The notes below the pieces were generated by a model. It made no database searches, had not been told where the DNA came from, and saw nothing but the letters and a program-made list of their open reading frames with translations. From assembly GCA_900542445.1 (NCBI GenBank), contig UQNN01000015.1, positions 1 to 50,988 on the forward strand: 50,988 nt of DNA, written 5' to 3'. The position numbers were made by a program, and so were the translations under genes. Positions 40,244-49,149 of the stretch are shown here, in pieces; the stretch's first letter is position 1; each line of letters opens with the position of its first letter. This DNA is from an uncultured Eubacteriales bacterium (GTDB lineage: Bacteria > Bacillota > Clostridia > Christensenellales > Aristaeellaceae).

Positions 40244-41503
40244 ATGGCGCATTATGCGGTTCGCGAAAGCCCGCCGCTGCGGGGAGAAATACCCATCAGC
40301 ACATCCAAGAACGCGGTGCTGCCCATCATGTGCGGCGCGCTGCTGACGGGCGAAGACGCGCGCATTGAACGCGTGCCGGAATTGACGGATGTGAAGACGC
40401 TCTGCGCGCTGCTGGCCTCGTGCGGGTGCAGCGTGAAAAAGGAGAACGACGCGCTCATTTTGAACGCCGCCGCGCTGCAAAACCCGCAGGACGAAGAGGA
40501 TGTACGCAAGATGCGCGCCTCGGTGCTGGTGCTCGGCCCGCTGCTCGCGCGGCTGGGCGAAGCGCGCATTCCCCTGCCCGGCGGCTGCGCGATCGGCCAG
40601 CGGCCCATCGACCAGCACCTCAAGGGCATGAGCGCGCTGGGCGCAAAGGTGAAGTTTGACCACGGCGGCGTGACGCTTTCGGGCCGCCTGCGCGGGGCGG
40701 TCATCTATCTGGATATGCCGTCCGTCGGCGCGACGGAAAACCTGCTGATGGCGGCGACACTGGCCAGCGGCACGACGCGCATCGAAAACGCGGCCAAGGA
40801 ACCGGAAATCGTCGATCTGGCGGCGTTTCTGAACGCGATGGGCGCGCGCGTGAGCGGCGCGGGTACATCCACCATCGTCATTGAAGGCGTGCGCGCGCTG
40901 CACGGCGTGAGCTGGCAGCCGATTGCCGACCGTATCGAGGCAGGCACGATGGCCTGCGCCTGCGCCATCACCGGCGGCGAACTGCTGCTTTCCGGCGCGC
41001 GGGCGGAACATCTGCGCTCCCTGCTCTTCAAGCTCAGCGAAGCGGGCATACATATCAAGGATACGCCGGGCGGGCTGATGGTCTTCGGCCGAGCCAAACA
41101 GCCCTTTGAAATCCGCACGATGGTTTATCCCGGCTTCCCGACCGATTTGCAGGCGCCGATGATGGCCGTCGCCTGCAAAACCCCCGGCACAAGCGTATTT
41201 CTGGAAACGATTTTTGAAAACCGCTTCATGCACGCCGCCGAACTTTCCCGGCTGGGCGCGCACATTCGGGTGGAAAACCGCGTCGCCGTCGTGGAGGGCA
41301 CGCCGTATCTGACCGGCGCGCCGGTTCGCGCAACGGATCTGCGCGCGGGCGCGGCGCTGATCCTGGCGGGGCTCTGCGCCGAAGGCGAGACGCTGGTGGA
41401 TGATTCCGGCGGCCACATCGAGCGCGGCTACTGCAAGATCGAAAAAAAGCTGAAAGCCGTCGGCGGGCACATTGCGCGCGTCGATGCGCAGAACGCGGAT
41501 TAA
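40244..41503 (+). CDS. murA: UDP-N-acetylglucosamine 1-carboxyvinyltransferase
   Basis: The ATG at 40244 lies 8 nt after GGAGGG. The 419-residue enzyme transfers enolpyruvate from PEP to UDP-GlcNAc, the committed step of peptidoglycan synthesis. K22/N23 (SKNAVLP), the catalytic Cys 115 in LPGGCAIGQRPID, MPSVGATENLLMAA, RIEAGTMACACA and the Asp in FPTDLQAPMMA are present. C115 predicts fosfomycin sensitivity of the enzyme. Many Clostridia carry two murA copies; whether this is MurA1 or MurA2 (MurZ) cannot be told here. Confidence 0.96.
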   Translation: MAHYAVRESPPLRGEIPISTSKNAVLPIMCGALLTGEDARIERVPELTDVKTLCALLASCGCSVKKENDALILNAAALQNPQDEEDVRKMRASVLVLGPLLARLGEARIPLPGGCAIGQRPIDQHLKGMSALGAKVKFDHGGVTLSGRLRGAVIYLDMPSVGATENLLMAATLASGTTRIENAAKEPEIVDLAAFLNAMGARVSGAGTSTIVIEGVRALHGVSWQPIADRIEAGTMACACAITGGELLLSGARAEHLRSLLFKLSEAGIHIKDTPGGLMVFGRAKQPFEIRTMVYPGFPTDLQAPMMAVACKTPGTSVFLETIFENRFMHAAELSRLGAHIRVENRVAVVEGTPYLTGAPVRATDLRAGAALILAGLCAEGETLVDDSGGHIERGYCKIEKKLKAVGGHIARVDAQNAD

Positions 41504-41511
41504 AAGTTCTG

Positions 41512-41545
41512 AAGGCCGCCGGCGTTTTCGGCGGCCTTGTCTTTG
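41512..41545 (+). terminator. murA terminator
   Basis: A 9-bp perfect stem AAGGCCGCC / GGCGGCCTT; the T tract is weak (TTGTCTTT). Confidence 0.65.
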
Positions 41546-41565
41546 CCGCGCGCATGGTGTATAAT
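41537..41565 (+). promoter_or_regulatory. Promoter of the SGNH-MBOAT-SGNH-VanY operon
   Basis: TTGTCT and TATAAT with 17 bp spacing; the -35 lies in the tail of the murA terminator. Leader about 45 nt. Confidence 0.65.
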
Positions 41566-41615
41566 AAAGTGATGTTTTATCGATATTCAGCCCGTCCGGC
41601 GGAAAGGAGCGCACC

Positions 41616-42671
41616 GTGAACAGAAAAAAATGGGCGGCGCTCACCCTTTCGCTGCTGGGACTTTCCATCGGCGGAACCGTCGCGCTGGTGGCCGCCGTCG
41701 ATCCGTTTGAAGTGTATCACAAGGCGACCGCGTTTATCCCGCCGATTTCAAACGGCACGCAGATTTATTCCAACGCGGGCATCGCCAAAAACTACGCCTA
41801 CGACAGTGTGGTCATCGGCTCGTCGATGACGGAAAACTTTCGTCCCAGCCAGTTAGACCGCCTTTTCGGCGGGCAGTTTGTCAAGCTTTGCGTCAACGCG
41901 GGTTCCTCCTTCAACCATAAGCAGATGATGGATATGGCCTTCGCGACGCACGACGTGCGCCGCGTGCTCTACGGCGTGGACGTGGAAGCGCTGACCTATT
42001 TTTACAAGACGCCCAAGTGCGAAATGCCGGATTATCTCTACGACGACGATCTCTTCAACGACGTTTCCTATTGGTTCAACAAAAGCGTGCTGCTGACCTA
42101 CATTCCCGAATGCCTCGCCACGCTGGGGCAGAGCGACCCGGATCAGCTCGACACGATGTACAGCTGGGGCGATTTGTATGCCTACGGCAGGGAAGCCGTG
42201 CTGGCGGACGTTTCCTTCAGCCGGGATACGGTCGAGCAGATCAACGCCGAAGCGGGGCTTTCCCAGCAGACCAAGCTCAACGTGGAGCACAACTTTCTGC
42301 CGTTCGTCGAGCAGCACCCCGACACACAGTTTATTTTCTTCTTCCCGCCGTATTCCGCCGCGCACTGGTATCAGTTTTACACGCAGGGGCAGATGGAATA
42401 CCATTTGCAGCAGAAAAAAGCGCTGGCCGAAGCGCTGCTTCCATACGACAACGTGGAGATTTATGATTTTCAGGCGCGGACGGAATGGATCTGCGACCTG
42501 AATCAGTACATCGACGCAAAACACTACGGCCCGGATATCAACGACGCGATGGCCGAGGAAATGGCCGCAGGGCTTTCCCGCGTGACGGATGCCGCGCAGC
42601 TGGAAGCGAACAACGACGTCATCCGCGCGCTGGCAGCGCAGATTGTGGAAGCCGGAGACTGGCCGTTTTGA
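41616..42671 (+). CDS. Membrane-anchored SGNH-hydrolase-like protein (DltD/AlgJ type), copy 1
   Basis: A 351-residue protein from GTG 41616 after AAAGGAG. An N-terminal anchor (about 7-28) is followed by an extracytoplasmic domain. It has the nucleophile motif VVIGSSMTENFRPS (Ser 69/70), a FFFPPYSAAHWY core strand, and a C-terminal D-x2-H in DAKHYGPDIND, as in SGNH esterases and acyltransferases. Proteins of this kind partner MBOAT enzymes in D-alanylation (DltD) and polysaccharide O-acetylation (AlgJ/X, PatB). It directly precedes the MBOAT gene (26 nt). The acyl acceptor is unknown. Confidence 0.8.
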   Translation: MNRKKWAALTLSLLGLSIGGTVALVAAVDPFEVYHKATAFIPPISNGTQIYSNAGIAKNYAYDSVVIGSSMTENFRPSQLDRLFGGQFVKLCVNAGSSFNHKQMMDMAFATHDVRRVLYGVDVEALTYFYKTPKCEMPDYLYDDDLFNDVSYWFNKSVLLTYIPECLATLGQSDPDQLDTMYSWGDLYAYGREAVLADVSFSRDTVEQINAEAGLSQQTKLNVEHNFLPFVEQHPDTQFIFFFPPYSAAHWYQFYTQGQMEYHLQQKKALAEALLPYDNVEIYDFQARTEWICDLNQYIDAKHYGPDINDAMAEEMAAGLSRVTDAAQLEANNDVIRALAAQIVEAGDWPF

Positions 42672-42697
42672 TTTTTTGAAAAGGAGCACATACCGAC

Positions 42698-44131
42698 ATG
42701 CTGTTCAATTCCTACGTTTTCATGCTGGCGTTTCTGCCGCTGACCCTGCTGGGCTATTTTCTGCTGGGCAGACTGCCGGAAAAAAACCAGCTCAACAAGG
42801 TGTTTCTGGTACTGGCCTCGTTCCTTTTCTACGGCTACAACAATCCCAGCTATGTGCCGATCATTGCAGGCAGCATCCTCGTCAATTACGCGCTCAGCCA
42901 GCTGATGCTCACGCAGGAAAAGAAGGCCGTGCGCCTGCCGCTGATGCTGCTGGGACTTTTTCTGAACCTCGGCGTGCTGTTTTACTTCAAATACCACGAT
43001 TTCTTCTTTGAAAACCTGAACGGCGCGTTCGGCCTGCATTTGACGCTCAACCATCTGGCGCTGCCGCTGGGCATTTCGTTTTTTACCTTCCAGCAGCTTT
43101 CCTACGTCATCGACAGCTACAAGCGCACCGTTCCGCGCTACAATATTCTGGATTATGCGCTGTTCGTCACCTTCTTCCCCCAGCTGATCGCCGGGCCGAT
43201 CGTGCTGCACAGCGAAATCGTGCCGCAGTTTGCGGACGCGCAAAACCGCCATTTCAATTTTGACAACTTTGCGCCCGGCCTGTACGCCTTTGCACGCGGC
43301 CTGATGAAAAAGGTCGTCATTGCGGATACGTTCGCCGTCGCGGTGGAAGCGGGCTTCGCCAGCGCGCAGACGCTCAACACGGCGGAGGCGTGGTTCGTCG
43401 CCATCGGCTATACCCTCCAGCTCTATTTCGATTTTTCCGGCTACTGCGACATGGCGACGGGCGTGGGCCTGATGTTCAACATCAAAATCCCGATCAACTT
43501 CAATTCGCCCTACAAGAGCCTGAACATCCGCGAATTCTGGCAGCGGTGGCATATTACGCTCTCCCGTTTCCTGACGACGTACATCTATTTCCCGCTGGGC
43601 GGCAGCCGAAAGGGCATGGCGCGCACCTGCGTCAACCTGATGATCGTATTCCTGCTCAGCGGCCTGTGGCATGGCGCGGGCTGGCTGTTCCTGCTCTGGG
43701 GGCTGATGCACGGCGCGGCAAGCGTGCTCTACCGCCTTTTCCGCAAACCGTATGACCGCCTGCACCCGGCGCTGCAATGGCTCGTCAATTTCGGTTTCAT
43801 CGTCGTGGCGTGGGTCTTCTTCCGCGCGACGAGCCTGACCGACGCGCTGGCCATCGTCAAATCCATGCTGATGATGAACTTTGGGCCGCTGCGCGATTCC
43901 ATCACGTCGGCCTTCGCCCTGCCCGGCGGTTTCCACGAGGGCTACAACGCCATCTACATGATGATCTGGTACGCCGCGTCGCTGTTCGCCTGCCTGGGCC
44001 TGCGCAACACCTACGAAAAGACGATGGATTTCCATCCGACGCTGTGCAACGCCCTGACCACGGTGCTGATGATCGTCTACTGCACCCTGTCGCTCTCCAG
44101 CGTGAGCGTGTTCCTGTATTTCAATTTCTGA
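42698..44131 (+). CDS. MBOAT family O-acyltransferase (AlgI/PatA/DltB-like)
   Basis: A 477-residue polytopic membrane protein with about eleven helices. The family histidines are in FWQRWHITLSRF (H285) and SGLWHGAGW (H325, the catalytic His). FFPQLIAGPIV and LYFDFSGYCDMATG are further AlgI-type hallmarks. It moves an acyl group, probably acetyl, across the membrane to an extracellular polymer with an SGNH partner. It is flanked on both sides by SGNH paralogues. AAGGAG precedes the ATG with a rather long spacing. Confidence 0.95.
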   Translation: MLFNSYVFMLAFLPLTLLGYFLLGRLPEKNQLNKVFLVLASFLFYGYNNPSYVPIIAGSILVNYALSQLMLTQEKKAVRLPLMLLGLFLNLGVLFYFKYHDFFFENLNGAFGLHLTLNHLALPLGISFFTFQQLSYVIDSYKRTVPRYNILDYALFVTFFPQLIAGPIVLHSEIVPQFADAQNRHFNFDNFAPGLYAFARGLMKKVVIADTFAVAVEAGFASAQTLNTAEAWFVAIGYTLQLYFDFSGYCDMATGVGLMFNIKIPINFNSPYKSLNIREFWQRWHITLSRFLTTYIYFPLGGSRKGMARTCVNLMIVFLLSGLWHGAGWLFLLWGLMHGAASVLYRLFRKPYDRLHPALQWLVNFGFIVVAWVFFRATSLTDALAIVKSMLMMNFGPLRDSITSAFALPGGFHEGYNAIYMMIWYAASLFACLGLRNTYEKTMDFHPTLCNALTTVLMIVYCTLSLSSVSVFLYFNF

Positions 44132-44156
44132 CCGATTCCCCTGCGGTTCAAAGAAC

Positions 44157-45209
44157 ATGATGAAACGAAAAACCTGGGCGCTGCTGAGTCTCGCGCTGCT
44201 GCTCGGCACAATCGGCGCCATCTGCCTGACGGTCATCGTCATCGATCCGTTTCAGGTCTACCACCTCGCGACGCGCTACATGCCGCCGATTGACAACACC
44301 ACGCAGGTCTACGCCAACGCGGGCATCGCGCGCAGCTATGATTACGACAGCGCCGTCGTCGGCACATCCGTGACGGAAAACTTCCGCCCGACGCAGATGG
44401 ACGCGCTGCTCGGCGGTCGATTTATCAAGCTATGCACCTCCGCCGGAACGGCCTATAACCACGCGCTGCTGATGGATCTGGCCTTTCGCACGCACGATGT
44501 AAAGCGCATCGTCTACGGGCTGGACGTGTATTCCTTCATCGCCAAAGTCGATCAGACCGGCAGCGATGTGCCGATGTATCTGTACGACGACAACCTCTTC
44601 AACGACGTTTCCTACTGGCTCAACCGCAGCGTGCTCGGCTCGTTCCTGCCGCGCTGCCTGAAAGCATGGGGGCAAAAGCAGGACGATTCCATCCGCGACC
44701 GCATGTATAACTGGGCGGGCCGCGACGATTACGGCCCCATCGCGCTGTATACCGCCAGCTTTACCCCGCCGGAAAATCCGCTTCCCGCGGACGCGCGCAC
44801 CCAGCTGGCTCAGGAAAACCTGAACGCGCACCTGATTGCCTACATCACGGCGCACCCGGAAACGCAGTTCGATATCTTCTTCCCGCCGTATTCCGCCGCG
44901 GAATGGGCGACCATGCAGAGCAAGGGAACGTTGGAAGCGATGCTCGCGCTGCGCGGCCTCTGTTACGACGCGCTGAGCGGCTACGACAACGTGACGATCT
45001 ATGATTTTTCCGCGCGGGAAGATTGGGTGCTCGACTTGAATAATTACAAAGACACGCTGCACTACGGACAGTGGATCAACGACGCGATGGCCGAGTGCAT
45101 CGCGGGCGGCGAATATGCCGTCTCTTCCCGCGAGACGCTGGATGCGGCGACGGAAAAACTCCGCGCGTGGGCCAACGCGCAGATTGAAGCGGGCGGCTGG
45201 ATTTTCTGA
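44157..45209 (+). CDS. Membrane-anchored SGNH-hydrolase-like protein, copy 2
   Basis: A 350-residue paralogue of the 41616 product, collinear throughout: anchor (about 8-28), DPFQVYHLATRYMPPID, nucleophile motif VVGTSVTENFRPT (Ser 71), YLYDDNLFNDVSYWLN, FFPPYSAAEWA, and D-x2-H in DTLHYGQWIND. The ribosome site is poor (AAAGAAC before ATGATG), and the gene lies 25 nt after the MBOAT gene, so it may depend on coupled translation. Compared with copy 1 the N-terminal GSS is GTS. A tandem duplication around the MBOAT gene is likely. Confidence 0.8.
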   Translation: MMKRKTWALLSLALLLGTIGAICLTVIVIDPFQVYHLATRYMPPIDNTTQVYANAGIARSYDYDSAVVGTSVTENFRPTQMDALLGGRFIKLCTSAGTAYNHALLMDLAFRTHDVKRIVYGLDVYSFIAKVDQTGSDVPMYLYDDNLFNDVSYWLNRSVLGSFLPRCLKAWGQKQDDSIRDRMYNWAGRDDYGPIALYTASFTPPENPLPADARTQLAQENLNAHLIAYITAHPETQFDIFFPPYSAAEWATMQSKGTLEAMLALRGLCYDALSGYDNVTIYDFSAREDWVLDLNNYKDTLHYGQWINDAMAECIAGGEYAVSSRETLDAATEKLRAWANAQIEAGGWIF

Positions 45210-45232
45210 CCGCCTGCGGAAAGGAAAAACAC

Positions 45233-46408
45233 GTGCGAAAAACAAACGCTCCTTCTCAGCCTTTCGGCCGGTTGATCGCGGCCTGCGGCATTCTGCTGGC
45301 CGTCGTGCTGGTCAGCGCGCTGATGACCACGTTTCTGCAAAAACCGAACCTTGACGCGCTGGCGGATAACGCCGCAACCGCCGCGCCGCAAATCGATCCC
45401 ACGCCGACTCCCGAACCCACCATCACCCCGACTCCGGCGGTTTATGCGCCCTTCGGCGCGCAGTATGGCTATGGCGGCGCAAACCTGATTCCCGAAACGC
45501 CCACCCCCGACCCCGTGAGCGTCACGCCCACGCCGACAGCCGCCCCAACCGATACCCCTAAACCCACAAAATCGCCGACGCGCACGCTCAAAAAGAATTT
45601 CACCGGCGAGGACGTGAAACAGCTCCAGCAGGCGCTCATCGATCTGGGCTACCTGAACGACGCGGCGGACGGCACGTTCGGCACGAACACGGAGGAGGCT
45701 GTCATCCGCTTTCAGGCCGTCAACGGACTGAGCGCGGATGGGCTGGCAGGCGTCAAGACGCAGGAACTGCTGTACAGCGGCAATGCGCTTTCCGCCGATC
45801 AGGCGCCCAAGCCGGATTTTCTCATGCTCGTCAACCGCCAGCATAAGCTCGGCAAAAACGACGCGCCGACCGATCTGGTGACGATCGAATCCGTGCTCTC
45901 CGCCGATATCGTCAAGGTCAAATACAGCGGCACCAAGGCCGACCGAACCGCCACCGAGGCGCTGGGCCGAATGCTCTCCGCCGCCATCGCGGACGGCCTT
46001 TCCAACTTCCAGATTTCCTCCGCTTACCGCACATACAGCGAACAGCAGAAGCTCGTGGATAACTCCGTCGCCAAGTATCAGAAAAACAACCCGGACTGGT
46101 CGCGCGACCGCTGTCTGTCGGCCACCTATAACACCGTCGCGCCCGCCGGAACAAGCGAGCATCAGACTGGGCTGGCGTTTGACATCACCGTGCCGAATGT
46201 GAGCTTTACCGGAACGGCACAGCAGAAATGGCTGCATGAACATTGCGCAAAATATGGCTTCGTCGTCCGCTTCACGGCGGATAAGCAGAAGCTGACAGGC
46301 TTCGTCGCCGAAAGCTGGCATTTCCGCTATGTCGGCGTTGAAGCGGCCCAAACCATGACCCAGAACAACTGGTGCCTGGAAGAATATGTCGAAAAGATGG
46401 GGCTGTGA
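45233..46408 (+). CDS. D-Ala-D-Ala carboxypeptidase (VanY family) with peptidoglycan-binding domain
   Basis: A 391-residue protein from GTG 45233. An anchor (about 14-33) is followed by a Pro/Thr-rich wall linker (PTPTPEPTITPTPA ...), a PG_binding_1 domain (about 119-176, GEDVKQLQQALIDLGYL) and a VanY/LAS metallopeptidase domain (about 250-380). The zinc and catalytic residues are in AGTSEHQTGLAFDI and SWHFRYVG, with SAYRTYSEQQ before. It trims the terminal D-Ala of stem peptides. As the last gene of the MBOAT operon it ties polymer acylation to peptidoglycan editing. Confidence 0.93.
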   Translation: MRKTNAPSQPFGRLIAACGILLAVVLVSALMTTFLQKPNLDALADNAATAAPQIDPTPTPEPTITPTPAVYAPFGAQYGYGGANLIPETPTPDPVSVTPTPTAAPTDTPKPTKSPTRTLKKNFTGEDVKQLQQALIDLGYLNDAADGTFGTNTEEAVIRFQAVNGLSADGLAGVKTQELLYSGNALSADQAPKPDFLMLVNRQHKLGKNDAPTDLVTIESVLSADIVKVKYSGTKADRTATEALGRMLSAAIADGLSNFQISSAYRTYSEQQKLVDNSVAKYQKNNPDWSRDRCLSATYNTVAPAGTSEHQTGLAFDITVPNVSFTGTAQQKWLHEHCAKYGFVVRFTADKQKLTGFVAESWHFRYVGVEAAQTMTQNNWCLEEYVEKMGL

Positions 46409-46426
46409 ACGTCTCCGTCTTGCCCG

Positions 46427-46452
46427 CCTCCCTTTCTTGAGGGAGGTTTTTT
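46427..46452 (+). terminator. Terminator of the MBOAT-VanY operon
   Basis: Perfect CCTCCCT-TTCTTG-AGGGAGG followed by six T. Confidence 0.93.
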
Positions 46453-46527
46453 CATAGAGAGATTTTCTCATCCGTCAAAAAGCTTTTCTCTGTGCGACGG
46501 CTTTTCAAGCTTACGGTTTGCCCAACG

Positions 46528-46720
46528 CGGCTCATCCGCGCCTCTGACCATCCGGAAGCGCAGAGCATCCCCGTCATCGCCATGACGGCCAACGTCTTTG
46601 TCAAAGATGTACACGACGCACTGGACGCGGGCATGAACGTGCACATCGCCAAACCGCTGAATTTGGAAACGCTCAAGAGCACGCTGGGATCGTGCTTGCC
46701 AAAAAACAAAACAGCTGAAA
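46528..46720 (+). pseudogene. Fragment of a response-regulator receiver domain
   Basis: About 60 codons read RASDHPEAQSIPVIAMTAN, then a short stretch including ALDAGMNVHIAKPLN. This is the C-terminal half (alpha3 to beta5, with the conserved Thr/Ala and Lys-Pro) of a receiver domain as found at the end of hybrid histidine kinases. The half with the phospho-acceptor Asp is missing, there is no start or ribosome site, and the fragment sits directly after a terminator. It is a decayed remnant. Confidence 0.8.
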
Positions 46721-46769
46721 AAATCCCGCGCAATATCGAACAACTCGTTCGGTTCGCGCGGGAATTTTT
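46718..46769. terminator. Bidirectional terminator before the NUDIX gene
   Basis: Stem TCCCGCGC / GCGCGGGA with a 24-nt loop, A and T tracts on both sides. It closes the minus-strand NUDIX gene and may have been the terminator of the lost kinase. Confidence 0.75.
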
Positions 46770-46794
46770 GACTTGTTTACATTTTAATACCTAT

Positions 46795-47232
46795 TCAGCC
46801 TTGCGTCAATCCGTGAGGCTGAATATTTTTCCCCCAATACGCCATAATCGCCGCAGTGATCGCCGGATACGTCATCTGTTCGGGCAGACTTTCAAACAGC
46901 CGTGTTTCAGCCATTTCACTTTCAGGCAGCGGGCCGAGTTTTTGAATTTCTGCCGTAAAAACCACGCCGCATGCGCCGCTCTTCCCGTCTTCACTGCCCG
47001 CCCAGTAATCGCAGAGCGGCTCGATTTCAAACGCCGCCGCGCCGGATTCTTCAAACAGTTCGCGTTTGGCGGCCTGCAAAGGCGTTTCTCCCTGCTCGAT
47101 ATGACCGCCCTGAAATTCCCATGTCGTGCGCTGTTTATGGCGGCTGAGCAGAAATTTTCCCTCCATGCGAGAAAGGATGACGACATACGGATAGCGCTCA
47201 AAACTGCCGAGCGGATAGGTTTTGCTGATCAT
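46795..47232 (-). CDS. NUDIX hydrolase (YtkD-like)
   Basis: A 145-residue protein with the complete NUDIX box G-x5-E-x7-REUxEExGU (G43 to G64: GHIEQGETPLQAAKRELFEE). The context WEFQGGHIEQGE and the tail PEQMTYPAITAAIM resemble B. subtilis YtkD, an (8-oxo-)dGTP hydrolase, but substrate assignment from sequence is weak. GGAGG precedes the ATG by 7 nt. It stands alone. Confidence 0.88.
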   Translation of the reverse strand: MISKTYPLGSFERYPYVVILSRMEGKFLLSRHKQRTTWEFQGGHIEQGETPLQAAKRELFEESGAAAFEIEPLCDYWAGSEDGKSGACGVVFTAEIQKLGPLPESEMAETRLFESLPEQMTYPAITAAIMAYWGKNIQPHGLTQG

Positions 47233-47293
47233 ATGTGTGCCTCCGATATCAGAATGATTTCATCATAGCACCGTTTGGCCTGCGCGTCAAACC

Positions 47294-48475
47294 TCAGCCG
47301 AACGACGTCATATCATCCAGATCGATATCGTCCTCGCGGATAAAGCCGCGCCATATTTCTCCGTTCAGCGTCGTTTCGACATAAACCAGCGTTTCCGTTT
47401 CGCTGTCGTCCGCCTTCCGGGCCTCCATCACATCCAGATACGTTGCGCGCGTCCCTTTGGGCACCGTGCCAAGCACGCCGCTTGCGCAAACCGGATCATC
47501 CATCAGCGCGGTGTCTTTGTTGATGGTTCCGCCGTACCAGGCAAACGCCGCTTCCTGCGTCATTTGAACGGCGCGTTCCAGCCTGTCGTTCTGCGCGCCT
47601 TCGATCCAGCCCGTCCGATAATGGCCGGGCGTTGTTTCATAGAGCACAAACGCCCAGTCGCCTTTTCGGCAAAGCAGCATCAGCCAATCCTTCAGCGACA
47701 CCGCCGCCTTGCCGTTCGCCGCGCGCGGGCTGACTTTGCTCGGACGCGTATGGACGGGGCAAACCGCCTTTTCGTCCAGCGCAATATACAGCGGTTCGGC
47801 GTTGGCAAAAAGGTCCACGATCACCGGGCCATCCATCTTCTTTTCCCGCCTCAGCTCATTTAAGCCATCCTCGCGCGCGACCGAAAAGCGCTCAGTTTCG
47901 GACGCATCGTAGGGCACGATGTTTCCTTCCATCGTCCGCAGTTCCTCCGGATCAAACGCCGCCGCGTCGCGGTTAGGCGCTTCTTCGCAGATGCCTTTGG
48001 CGATATCCGGCACGCTGTCGCAGAAGAGGACGCAGTCCTCGAACAGCCACGCGCACAGGTCGGTTTCCGCGTCGTCATAGGTCACGACGAACCAGTCTCC
48101 GTCCGGCCCCTGTTCCAAAACCAGGCTGAAGTCTTCGTGTTCTGCCTCCTCATCTCGCGAACCATAGACGCTCACCTGCGGACCCGTCTCCCGCGTAAAC
48201 CATACGGTGTGCCATTGGCCGCTGCCGGCATCGCCGTTTATATTCAGCCAGCCCATCTCGCCGTCAGGCAGAATCGCATCGTTTTCCCAGGCGGTTTTCC
48301 ATTCATTCCCCTGTTTGCGCTCATAGCGCAGAAATCGGCGTGCCGCTTCCTCCACAACGGAAAAACGCTCATTGCCAAACACATCCGTCATCATCGTCAC
48401 ATTTTCGGCACGCACACCGATAAAGGCGAGGGCCATACACCAAGCCGCCAGCAGACAAAAAAGCGCGCGTTTCAT
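47294..48475 (-). CDS. Secreted protein of unknown function
   Basis: The ATG at 48475 is preferred (AAAGGG 8-9 nt upstream) over an in-frame GTG overlapping that site. The 393-residue protein starts with a signal peptide (MKRALFCLLAAWCMALAF, cleavage near residue 23). It has two beta-rich parts: an N-terminal region (about 24-170) and a C-terminal region (about 230-393). The latter has WAFVLYETTPGHYRTGWIEG and TLVYVETTLNGEIWRGFIRE, in the style of SH3-like wall-binding domains. No catalytic motif recognised. It follows the small acidic secreted protein gene in the same direction and may share its transcript. Confidence 0.75.
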   Translation of the reverse strand: MKRALFCLLAAWCMALAFIGVRAENVTMMTDVFGNERFSVVEEAARRFLRYERKQGNEWKTAWENDAILPDGEMGWLNINGDAGSGQWHTVWFTRETGPQVSVYGSRDEEAEHEDFSLVLEQGPDGDWFVVTYDDAETDLCAWLFEDCVLFCDSVPDIAKGICEEAPNRDAAAFDPEELRTMEGNIVPYDASETERFSVAREDGLNELRREKKMDGPVIVDLFANAEPLYIALDEKAVCPVHTRPSKVSPRAANGKAAVSLKDWLMLLCRKGDWAFVLYETTPGHYRTGWIEGAQNDRLERAVQMTQEAAFAWYGGTINKDTALMDDPVCASGVLGTVPKGTRATYLDVMEARKADDSETETLVYVETTLNGEIWRGFIREDDIDLDDMTSFG

Positions 48476-48574
48476 CCGGATCACCCTTTCTGATGATTAG
48501 ACGAAACGCGCGGGAATTTTCTTGCTGATTTATGGGAATATTTATATCCAACTCCGCCTGATTGGATTTTGTTT

Positions 48575-49081
48575 TTACGCCGCGTCTCCGCTGCCCGTCA
48601 GCAGCTCCAGCAGCGTATCATACTGCTCCTGCGTAATCACACCCGCATCGAGCAGGCTCTTGAGCTGCGCTTCATCCAGACCGCCGCCGATTTCAGGCAG
48701 TTCGGGCTGATCGACGCTGTCGTCATCCGCTTCGTCCTCCGGCTTTTCCGGCGGCTGCTGGGTATCATCCTGTTCGCCTTCCGGCTTCTCCGGCGCGTTC
48801 TCTTTGGGACATTCCTCGATGGCGTTATACGTATCCTCATCAATCACGCCATCCTCCAGCAGTTTTCTGGGGTCAACGCGGCTGGGCATATCCTTCGGCA
48901 CATTCTGGTCATCCGGCTTCTGCTGCATGCCCTTCTTCTTTCTGTTCTTCATCTGGCTCTGCTGCGTCTGCGGCCGCCCGCTGTTCGTGCTGTTCGTTGT
49001 TCCGCCCTCGGCATTCGCCGCGGCGCAGGCCATCGTCATGCAAAGCAGGGTGCAGACCGCAACTTTCATTTTCGTTTTCAT
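48575..49081 (-). CDS. Small acidic secreted protein with duplicated helical-hairpin motif
   Basis: The ATG at 49081 has GGAGG 8 nt upstream; the upstream open frame is not protein-like. The 168-residue product has a signal peptide (about 1-25, ending ANA-EG), a Gln/Lys/Asn-rich linker, and two copies of a short motif: KLLEDGVIDEDTYNAIEE near the middle and SLLDAGVITQEQYDTLLELL near the C-terminus, separated by a Glu/Asp/Pro-rich stretch. The motif (L-L-x-D/A-G-V-I-x-x-x-x-Y/F-x-x-L) resembles the SHOCT short helical hairpin. Function unknown. Confidence 0.78.
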   Translation of the reverse strand: MKTKMKVAVCTLLCMTMACAAANAEGGTTNSTNSGRPQTQQSQMKNRKKKGMQQKPDDQNVPKDMPSRVDPRKLLEDGVIDEDTYNAIEECPKENAPEKPEGEQDDTQQPPEKPEDEADDDSVDQPELPEIGGGLDEAQLKSLLDAGVITQEQYDTLLELLTGSGDAA

Positions 49082-49149
49082 CTTTGTTTCCTCCTTATCA
49101 TCGGGGTTCATTCTTTTTCTTTTTGGCTCCCGTTCCTTGGAACGCTGTA

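Noticed and set aside
40244..41503. Start of murA further upstream (frame open to 39836)
   Set aside because: The upstream part is basic, non-family sequence across the glnN promoter; the ATG at 40244 has GGAGGG and matches the MurA N-terminus, placing the catalytic Cys at 115.
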